Shown here in pieces: positions 55,151 to 64,000 of a stretch of 64,000 nt of DNA. Source of the DNA: Ilyonectria destructans (Eukaryota; Ascomycota; Sordariomycetes; Hypocreales; Nectriaceae); contig JAHEWK010000014.1 in assembly GCA_020740775.1 (NCBI GenBank), positions 1,364,001 to 1,428,000 of the forward strand, in the 5' to 3' direction. The translations under genes were made by a program, and so were the position numbers. The stretch's first letter is position 1. Each line of letters opens with the position of its first letter. The notes beneath the pieces are model-generated. The model made no database searches, was not told the origin of the DNA, and saw nothing but the letters and a program-made list of their open reading frames with translations.

Positions 55151-58119
55151 TCACCCGTAGCCGGATTGCTTTAACGTAATACTGTTCAGAATCCCTATAT
55201 CGTCCCATGTCATAGAAGTATCCCCCCAGACATTGTAATAAAGTTGCCTTTGCGATACACTCACAGCCTGGTTGTTTGTCACTATTATCCAGCACGGCAA
55301 GAGCGTGTGGAAGGTATGTAAGGCATAATCCCCATGTCTCAAAATTTTCCTCTGGGTATTCAACCGACATCGTTTTCAGCGCGTGCCTCGCGAACTCGGC
55401 CGACCTCCCCGTATTGGTTAGCCATTTTCTCGTCACCAGTTGTACCAGGCGGTGCATGTCGAAATTTTGGTCCTTTCCCTTTGAGATAAAAGAGAATGCC
55501 TCGAGGGCGCCAATGGCTTTTGTGATGACTGCCTCGTTGCCCTCTGCGTCTTTCGGCAGCATTCGGTAATAGTATTCAGCAACAAAGTCTCTCGGAATTG
55601 CCTGGCGGTCAAAAAGACTGATCAGAGACAAAACTTCGCTTGCAAATAAATGCCGTCGTTCAATCTGCTCAAAAGAGATGATCCACGTTGCTGTGAGTGC
55701 GTGTGGTGTATTTGAGTCTCTTCCAATTGCCTCAAAAGGTTCGCTCAAACGGTCCACTAGACTGGAGTCACTCTCGTCTAACAGCTGGACATATTCACTG
55801 ATGGATGTGGAATTTTCCACAATGAATGCCACCGCTTGTGCGAGCGCGAGGGGTAGGTATTCCAGCCGGGAAGATAGGAGTGATGCCTCTTCAAGGGAAA
55901 TGCTGTCATCTTCAAGTATCGCACACACCATCTGGTGCGCTTCAGTGTCAGTCATCTCTCCGACCTTGATTGTGGACTTCCCCCGAGCGAATCTCGACCC
56001 TGCTTGCTTGTTCCTAGTTGTCATGAGAATTGATCCGTGGGCACACTCGGGTATGTATCGTCCAAGGCTGCCTTCCGATCTCATCATACTATCGGATGGA
56101 TTGGCGTCGTTGCCTTCTTGAGTTGCCCGGAAGAATAGCTGCGTGTCATCCGCATTGTCAATCACCATCATCCACCGATTTTGGTATTTTCTCTCCAGAA
56201 AGGTCTGAACAAGCGATAAAATATCGACCTCAGGGTTGTCGTACCCTGGGATGCTGCATTCTTCCGCAATAGAGGTATAGGCTTGGTGAAACCGTTCAGG
56301 ATTGCTTGCGTGTACCCAGAATACAGACACATCCGGGTGCATCTCGCGAAGCCAATAAACGTAAGCCAGCGCAAGTTGAGTTTTGCTACAACATGTTAGC
56401 TAGGAAAATATCGGTGCACCATAAGAGAATATACCCGACACCACCGAGGCCATATAAAGCTACCCTTGATCGTGGCACCGTTGATCGTGGCCGCGTAACC
56501 GGTTGACCATGGCCAAATTGTTGCTTGATGGCATCTAAAATTTCTGACCGCTGGACAAAATCTTGGTTCAGGTTGTACGGAACGAGGACTGTACTCTTTT
56601 AGCATAGGTTAAAACAGTACACCTGCATTACATACACTTGGAATTCGACGTTTGAATCTGATGCCTCCGCGTCAAAGCTCGATGAGCAAGGCCTTTGATC
56701 TTCCCGAAAGCCTTGTAGTATTCGGGGTCTTGAGGCTCGAATTTCACCATGTTGGAGTGATTGCGGGCAATGGCACAAATATGCTCCGCGCCATCTTCCC
56801 ATGAACGACAATGTGTAGCAGAAGACTTGGTGACCAATATTGCTTGCGGGCCTCTCATCGCCCAATTGCCGTTTTCATCCTGCAACATATTAGTATGTAG
56901 GCACCAATGGGTGGTAAGTTAGCATACCTGTTGAGCTGTTTCTGACATGTTTGTTTCAAAGAAGCAGAACACTTCCGAATCTCCCTCCCCACCTAAAGCC
57001 GGATGGAAGTCCCGTTGTTGGATGGTGAGGACCATAGAATTGAAACGGTCGATGGATTCGATGAGGGGGCGATTCGGTTCGTTTCCGACCATTGGGATAA
57101 GCGAGCTAATATCCATGCCGTCGTGTGGAACTCCAAAGAAGACAATCCCGTATACTGCTCGAACAAGCGTTGCATCGACCTCATTCTTCGACTTAAACAT
57201 CGATATCAGGGCCTGTAATATGAGTTAGAAGCCCGCCAGTTATGGGTCCGGAAATGGAAATTAAATGTTGTAGACTTACCTGCTTGACAATCAACCCTCC
57301 TAAGCTGTGCGCGACTAGGATGATCGGTCTGGTCGTCAAACCACGAGGGAGCTCGAGCAGACTTGTGTGAAATGAAGTTGCGAGATCTTCTAGATTTTGC
57401 ATGTTATTGCTTCCCGCCACAGTCGATTCGTACCCGTAAATCATCACCCTGGCCATAGGACAGTCTGATGTCTCCCATGTGAGATCGTGCGGGAGCGCAT
57501 CTCGTAACCACATGTGGTCCCCGTTTCTCTCCTTGAATGACCCGAAAGCGTGACCACCGAGGCCAGATATTGCAATGATACTAACATGATTAGGAATTGG
57601 CATCTCTGTAGAGTGGGGGGGTACATACTCAACCTTGTGATCCTCTAGAACCGGACTGTAGAGAGTTGTGATGCCGAGAAAGTCAAGATCGAACATCAGG
57701 TATTGGACTCGGACTGGCTGACTATCGGATGTTTTCGGTAGCGCAATACGCCAACTGTGACCGGTTTGAGGCTTTTGGAGTCGAACGGGGACGTTCTGAA
57801 AGGTAACGGTAGCGGTGCTGGAGCGACCGCCGATGTCAATGGCGAGGGACTTTACAAGTGGATGAGAGGAACTGTCGTCTTCTTCGAGGAAATGTTGCAA
57901 TTTGTTGGAATCCCAGTCGAGAGGAACACCACGGACACGAAAGGTTTTACTGTACTTGGGTGGTTTTGGGTCGACATGCTCAGGTTGAGGCTTTGCGTTG
58001 GCAGGGGTTGGTTCTGATGTTTGGGGCCAGCGTCGAGAGAGCAGCCAGCACGACGTCGCGATCGCAGATATCGTGATGACGGTCAAAAGGAAGCGTCGGC
58101 TGGGGTCAGGTAGCTCCAT

Positions 58120-59436
58120 AGCGAAAAGCTCAAGGCAGACGTAGAACTGAACTTGACGGGTGTGGATGTTGGTTATGGTAAGTGTCGCTATCTCGATGTT
58201 GGATGCTGTCGCGGCGACCTTTCCGCTTGATGTGACGGCAAACTGCAAATAGGATGAGAGTTGAAGAAGGGAGACAGAAGGAAATGAGGGGAAGATAAAA
58301 CAGCCGCACTTACGGCGCCTGGTTGCCTCTTGGATTTGCGCATGTGCCCTCGTTTTGCATGACCTGGCCCAATCATGTCAGATCAGGCTGTGACGCCACG
58401 CTGCAGCTAAGCGCCAACAAGCCATTATAACTTGGCGGACACTGCCGGAAAGTATTTATCATGGAAGGAGTATGGTGGAAATTATAGCTAAGACGAATGA
58501 TATCGACAGTAGAGCTATTCGCAATGGCGGAGAAAATAGAGAGGGGCGAGTTTCGGTGCTCAATTGATGGCTGGTAGGAACATCTCCCTCTGTCCCGTTT
58601 TCTCTTGACAATCAGACGCAACAACAGAAGCAAAAGCAAAATATATCAACAGTAGGTGTAGTCCTTTACGTCGATGTGAGCATCCAAGACATTGCGGTCC
58701 CGATACCGATATTGCGAGCGCTTCACAGTTTTAGCCTCATGAACGTCCAACCTAAGTGTCGTAGTCGCTGGCGCCTCTGCCCTTAACCACCAAGTCAGTT
58801 CAACTGCTCCATGAAACCGTTCAACATGAGCAGTGTTTGCATCACAAGTCTTATACGAGAAGGCACAGAGTAATATGCTACCCAGCCACGAAAGAGTTTA
58901 TTACACTCCTCCCCCTCGGTTCAATTCCTCAACCTCGTCGCGTCTATCTCTCCCATTCTCATAATCCCCTCCCACCGCCACTCCTGAATAGAAAAAGGTT
59001 GTACAAAAAAGTCGCAATGAAATACAAAAAGTCCCACAGATGGACCATCTAGTCTTCATGCGCCCTTCAACACTGGAGTACAGGGATATATGTGTAGTGA
59101 AGAACAGCCCCCCAAAAAATGACAAATGACCTCCGTGGATACGCAAAACAAAAATCTCACGTTTGCCCAACGCCCGCTAATTCCTCCGGGGTTCGACTTC
59201 ATGCCTGAAGGAAAAAGATGAAAGCAAGAAAACAGTTCTGTACCCGTCGCCATTGTGGCTCGCCCGTCTACTTTGTCCGAAAACACATTCTCGCAAACCC
59301 AAGACAAAGAAAATAGGTAAACAACAATTTTGGCCTCGTCTGGTATATAGGGAGCCGTCCTAGCTCCACGCTTCACAAAGGAAAAGAAAAAGTCTTGATA
59401 CTGGGTGGTGCCGGATGTGGAGAGTCGGGTTAGTAA
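58120..59436. other. NLR promoter and 3' flank of the Zn2Cys6 gene
   Basis: A minus-strand frame stays open 43 codons upstream of the NLR ATG used, and an earlier in-frame ATG at 58248 is possible. Otherwise this 1.3 kb has no supportable gene. Confidence 0.4.
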
Positions 59437-61942
59437 TTAATCCCATCCTTCCCATAGAATCCAACTGCCGAATTCACCCACTGCCGGCATTGCCACGTTG
59501 TTGCGCTGGTACATAAACGGCATGTGTGGGTGCATGTATGTGTCTCCCTGGAAGCCATCGGGTGTCCCAGGTGGCGCAGCAGCAATGTTGTCCAGGCTCA
59601 TGTTGGACGCCATTAAGCAGTGGTCCAAGTTCATGCGGAGCGCCTGGATGATCTCGTCGGGCTTCGGATCTGGGCTCTTGACGCACTGCAGCACTGTCGA
59701 GAGGCAGACGATGTCCTTGGTGTCGCGCCCGCTGATGTTGCGGATCAGCAAGTCTAGCGTCTTCTCGACCGTACCGATTAGGCGTGGCGGAGACCAGAGG
59801 ATAAGGTGGTCAGGGTTGTATGTTGGATAATCATCCGTGGAATCCGGTGACATGCGTAACGCCTGTGTGCCAAGCCCCGTACTGTCCGAGCCTGGCCGTA
59901 CCGCGGCCCGAATGAAGAAACACACACTCAGGGCCGCCTGGATGATGTCGTTCTTTAGCACTTGGTGATACATCTCCGCAACGTCCTGGAAATGCGCGAG
60001 CATGGGATCAAGCTCGTCCAGATACTTCATAATTACCATGGATGAGCTCAGATACTGCCGAGAAATTTGGGCCGGCGCATCAGGCGCACCAATAGCGAAG
60101 GGTCGGTAGAGTGCGAGTAGGGGCCTGCGCACGTGCATGTCGAGAATAACTCGGATCCGCCACTGCTTGCTCTTCTGAGCATCACTCAAAATGCCCTGTC
60201 GAGGGAAGATGTAGTTGATATCGTCGAGGTAGCGGCCTAGCTTGGCACCGACGTCGAGAACTTCCTGGTAGTCACGTATAGTATCGATGCGGTTTAAAAG
60301 ATGGGCCACCTTCATCCGGACGCCGAGTGTCATTGCTGCATAAACTTGCATTTGGTTGTCGGTGACCTGATCGATTGGTCTCGACAGAGGCAGTTCCTTC
60401 ATATCGGCGTAGAGCTCGACGTCATCTAGGTTCCGAGGGGGACGGCACGTAAAATCGCCATCTCTTACCAGGCACGGCAGATTGCAGGAAAGAGAAATGT
60501 GAAGGTCCATGTCTAGAATTGTAAACCATAGTCGCCGTCTCATTTCACCTTGGAAGATGGGCATTCGAGGCTCGAATTCGGATGGGTCGCGGTGGAGCCC
60601 CATAGTCATGGCCATGCGGACGGTGGAGCCCAATGAGGTCCAGGAATCTTGCATACGGGGTGTAATCATCCTCTGGGCATGCAAGAGTAGCACCTCGACT
60701 TGCAACGTTCCGAACTCGACCAATTGCTTGCCTCGCAGGCTGTCCAACCACGTTCGCACGAGAGCGCAGGCGGTCGGGATGTGCACACCCTCGGCTCGCT
60801 CGTTGCCGAGACCTTTGGACTTAGTTTCGAAGCGGGATGCGACAGACAGAACTGCTAGGAGCTGTGGCAAAAAACAGTCGGATTGCAGTGTGCCTTCCCA
60901 GTAGCGCTCATACTGCTCGGTAAACATGGGCAAGTGTAGGATTCGGTAGATGGTTTCGGATGTATCGACATAGGACTTGACGAGACGGTCGCAGACGGCC
61001 CTTTTTGGTAGAATATCCGTCATGCGCTTCTGAACCGGCATCATGGAGTCTACAAAGACAGTTATGGGGGAGAGCGACTTGCGGTAGTCGTCGAGAAGCG
61101 CTTTGTGGAATTTCCCAAAGTTCGTCATGACATCTCGGACGCCACCATGGTTTTGGTGGTTCGCAACAAAGTCTTTGGCTTCGTCAAACTGCCACTAGTC
61201 AGCACATGCGGAGAAGCTCCTCCGAAAGTTTACTTACCAAGTTCAGCAGAACACGGGAGCTGTTTTGGCCATGAAATCTGGTCCTCAAGGCACTTGACTT
61301 AATCGTTAGGCCTCTGATGGTATCAGATGACGCCGCAAGAAGTCTGCCGGCGCTAGCTTCAGAGGCAGCAGGACTGCGGGCCATTAGGTGTTTCTCGAGC
61401 CGTTCCATACGCATGGCCAGTTCCTCCAGAGAAGACGGAGCTGCAATTTCCCCATTTCGCACCGACCCATATGTGGATTCGTTGTTCGGAAGCGGCGTGC
61501 TCGAGGTGAACATGCCCGGGAGGCAGTTGCGCTTAGTGGGACGGGAGGGCTCCATCAACTCGCTGTCGGAACCATCCGAGAGGTTGGCCGAGTCATGGTC
61601 CATGGCGTACTTGCAGGATCGGTTCGACTTTTGACATTGTGAGCACGGACAGAGGCGATCGCATCGTAGCTTGCGCTTGCGGCATTCGGTGCAGGACTTG
61701 ACGGGCCGAGGCCGCTTGACGCTGCGCTGTTGCTGTGACTGCTGCTGCTGCTGTTGGAGAGTGGGCGCGTGACCCTGGGTGGGAGTCTGGTGGAGGTGAT
61801 GATGCGGCGGGGTTTGCTGTTGCGAAAGAGTGGTATCGTATGGGGCCGAGTTCAGGACGCCGGACGGAGGAGCCGTGGTGGGAATACCCACGTCGTGGGC
61901 GGAGGAGTGTACGGCAGCCATGCCAGTTATATTCGAGTTCAT
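59437..61942 (-). CDS. Zn2Cys6 transcription factor with fungal-specific TF domain
   Basis: There are two exons (61942-61238 and 61188-59437) encoding 818 residues. The start MNSNITGMAAV was chosen because the frame upstream of it is Arg/Ser/Pro-rich and non-conserved. Residues 62-72 are a polyGln run. The zinc cluster lies at residues 84-110 (CTECRKRKLRCDRLCPC, then SQC and SC), with Cys at 84, 87, 94, 100, 103 and 110 and an extra Cys98. A heptad-like SLEELAMRMERLEKHLM linker follows. The middle homology region (fungal_trans) includes YRILHLPMFTEQYERYW, SLGSTVRMAMTMGLHRDPS and EMRRRLWFTILDMDLHISL. Splicing restores LLNLFDEAKDFV. Target genes cannot be told from sequence. Confidence 0.92.
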
Positions 61943-62939
61943 GTAGGGACGAGGAGAGAGGTGAGGAAGGTCGCAAACGGTGGGCGATGGCGACGGTATA
62001 GTCACGGGATCGGCCGGTCGGTCGTCGTCGTGGAGTCGAGACAAGGTGACAAGCAGGCGACTGGCAACGGCCAAGCGGGCGGCGGGCGAGGTCGAGGGGA
62101 TTGGGACGGGATTGGATGCTAGCTCAAGATGCCCAGGGCGTCGGGTCGTGGACGCAGACGCAGGCAGTATCGAGTCGCAGGCGTGCCGATGACGCGGGGG
62201 ACATGACGGACGATGAGCAGCACGAGCGGAGAGGCAAAGATGATGGAGTCCGGGCTTGGTGCGAAGGAGAAGGAGAAGAGAGAGGCTGACGACGGCCAGG
62301 ACGACGACACGGAGAAAGGCGACCTGGGACGCGGACTTGGAACGGGTCCATGGGCCTGCCACGGGGGACGGGGTCGGTCGGGGGTCCTTGGGTCCTTGGG
62401 TCCTGCAGGCTGTACTAGGGAAGCGTCTGCTAAATGCTTAGCTGGGAGAGCGACTGAGCGACTGAGCGACTGACTGGGACGCCGGGCGGGATAGGATAGG
62501 CTAGGCGCTGTGGGTAGCCGTGGTTGCGTGGGTTTCTTGGAGATGGGGCGCGGCTTGCAAGTTGCTGGGGTGGGAGGAGGGTTGTGGCCTTTGCGCCGTA
62601 GGTACGTCCGAGTCACCCCAAGCCAGGCCCGAGACTTGACGTCCGTGGAGCCAAAGAGCCAAGACGGGCGTGGTCTCTCTAGGTACTGATTCAGCCACCC
62701 CAGAAGCGTGCACGACTCGAGCAGGTTTCCGGCAGTGCACCCGCGGATCGCTAGTGCATGTGCATTGGGGGACGGCCCTGTTGGGTTGGGTTGGGTTGGA
62801 TGGAGGGTTGGATTGGGCTTGGGGGGGGGGGATGGCGGATGGCGGATGGGATTGTTATACCGAGGCAGCCGTCGGGATGATCAAGAGTGAGTCGAGATAG
62901 TGAGTGTCTCGGCGAGCCACCTGGAGCATTAGTCGCGGT

Positions 62940-63003
62940 GATAATGGGCGGTGGTGGTGGCAGTGGTGATGGTGGTAGTGGTGATAGTGGTGATGGTGGT
63001 GGT
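62940..63003. repeat. GGT/GAT trinucleotide-type microsatellite
   Basis: About 60 bp consist of GGTGGT, GATGGT and AGTGGTGAT units in irregular order. It lies in non-coding DNA about 1 kb upstream of the Zn2Cys6 start codon. Confidence 0.75.
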
Positions 63004-63966
63004 CGTATATCATCCATGGATTCCTACAGTACATGCATTTCTCCGTAGTGGTGTCTCTCCGTCCTGGCTGTTTGGTCCCCGAGGCGGGGGAGTGATCGAT
63101 CGGCCAACAGACAGACAGTCCCCATACCGGCGTAGTGGTTGTACCTACATACCTACATACGGACGGTACAGTACCCGGAGCTCGAGTATGGGGAAAGGCG
63201 GCTGAGGGACTTCCCGACCTGGCAGCTACGCACGCAGGAAGGGGGGCGTGTGGTGTGTGGCCAGTGGCCAGTGTGGAAATGTTATAATTATCACCCGGCC
63301 GGCCCCTTGCCGTACTGCATACAGATGTCTTTTCTTACTGTACTGTTTTATGCCGCTGCTGCTGTCTAAGCGGGACGCTGGGAGGGCGGGCGGCCGACCG
63401 ACCACGGCTCACGGCTGCAAGCAAAGCTGATGAATCGCGAAAGCAAGGCGTGATATGTGATTGATCTGCGATGCCGCCGCTGCCTCTGTTAATTGCTGAC
63501 GCTGCGGACTTTCATGCGCTTGCTCATGCGGTTGAGGGCCGAGCTACCACGTAGTACGGGGATCTAGGCCTGCACGCGGCAAGGTAAGGCAGGTACCAGG
63601 CAGGGAAGAGCCTGCGACTGGACGACTGGTGGGGAAGAAATCAAGAAGAGAAGGGGGGGGGAGAGTGGGCGAGTGGGAGAACGGAGTGGTTGCCCCCGTC
63701 CGGAGCACTCAGGGCGTAAAGTTACCTCCCGTCCTGTTTGCCTTCTTCTGGTATCCCGTTTGTTCCCAGTTTGTGCACCATTGGCGTGTTTGTTCCGCCA
63801 GGCTGGGGGGCCACGGTGGCGGCGGACGGGGGGAGCATCGACCGACACCCTTGCCCGGCCGCCGTCGGAGCCGGGCCTTTGCTTACGGGGGTCTAGAACC
63901 CTGCAGCGCGCCAGAATCCCAGGGTCTCGGCCCTCCCTGGGCGCTCTCCCAACTCGGCTCATCGGC

Positions 63967-64000
63967 GCACGTCGCACGTCGCACGTCGCACGTCGCACGT
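63967..64000. repeat. 7-bp tandem repeat at the window edge
   Basis: GCACGTC is repeated four times and followed by GCACGT up to the last base of the window, so the array may continue beyond it. Confidence 0.85.

Larger units (their letters stand above)
53449..58119 (-). pseudogene. Fungal NLR gene (hydrolase-NB-ARC-TPR) interrupted by a LINE
   Basis: Upstream exons are 58119-57629, 57580-57280, 57212-56928, 56879-56636, 56588-56435 and 56385 to about 55150. The 3' part continues at about 53658-53449. An N-terminal membrane anchor lies at residues 10-28. Next comes a segment with an RRM-like pattern (TFRVRGVPLDWD...TATVTFQNVP). A SERAC1/SesB-like alpha/beta hydrolase follows, with DIIAISGLGGHAFGSF and AHSLGGL (Ser about 256). 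NB-ARC has Walker A GLGGVGKTQLA (Lys 493), kinase-2 WMMVIDNADD, GSILMTTRN, LEYLPLALAQAV and DMHRLVQLV. TPR follows. The frame breaks after YYVKAIRLRV at the TC-rich LINE end. TPR resumes beyond the insert as RKRVPGEDHPDTLISMNNLA and ends LARWEEE, out of frame with the first part. The fungal homologues act in non-self recognition and cell death. Here the gene is most likely inactive or makes a truncated protein lacking TPR. Confidence 0.85.
61943..64000. promoter_or_regulatory. 2-kb upstream region of the Zn2Cys6 gene, repeat-rich
   Basis: No separate gene is supported. Upstream minus-strand frames (for example from 62362, in frame with the gene) could be upstream ORFs or an N-terminal extension, but they have low-complexity composition. 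Simple repeats include GGTT-type units at 62785-62800, a G run at 62821-62830, GGTGGT/GATGGT units at about 62940-63003 and GCACGTC units at the window end. Confidence 0.45.

Overview
The window looks like nuclear DNA from a filamentous ascomycete, most likely a Sordariomycete and perhaps Hypocreales. Genes are compact and carry short introns of about 45-75 bp with GTANGT-type donors and YAG acceptors. The gene set (Dlt1, Cro1, Cox18, 2EXR, Zn2Cys6 and fungal NLR genes) is fungal, with no operons and many divergent or convergent pairs. The order or family is inferred from protein recognition only.

Left and central part (about 3-38 kb) is a conserved housekeeping block. It holds an HSF-domain transcription factor (Sfl1/Mga1 class) with a very long pyrimidine-rich leader, a small basic DUF3245-like protein, an FHA-plus-kinase gene with an in-frame stop, and an orphan acidic/basic protein. 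These are followed by Dlt1, nucleoporin Ndc1, syntaxin Pep12, Cox18, mannosyltransferase Alg11, gamma-glutamyltranspeptidase, tRNA methyltransferase Trm2, the UNC-45-type chaperone Cro1, TFIIH subunit Tfb4, a taspase-like Ntn hydrolase, Arp3 and Adh1. Several pairs share a divergent promoter: Ndc1/Pep12, Cox18/Alg11, Ggt/Trm2, Cro1/Tfb4 and taspase/Arp3.

Right part (about 38-64 kb) is looser and looks accessory. A 5.5 kb stretch upstream of Adh1 has no supportable gene. Then come the copper chaperone Atx1, a 0.9 kb array of nested palindromic repeats built on NcoI/KpnI-like cores, a 2EXR protein, an SCP-x-type thiolase, a small NAD(P)-binding protein and a five-exon rhodopsin-domain membrane protein.

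The most interesting locus is 53.4-58.1 kb, a fungal NLR gene on the minus strand. Its predicted order is a membrane anchor, an RRM-like segment, a SERAC1/SesB-like alpha/beta hydrolase, NB-ARC, then TPR. It is split inside the first TPR region by a 5'-truncated LINE (RNase H plus C-terminal zinc knuckle) inserted antisense, whose 3' end folds into a nested hairpin. The window ends with a Zn2Cys6 transcription factor that has a 2 kb repeat-rich upstream region.

Splice sites were read by eye from donor/acceptor consensus and from restoration of conserved protein motifs. No tRNA, rRNA or CRISPR array was seen.
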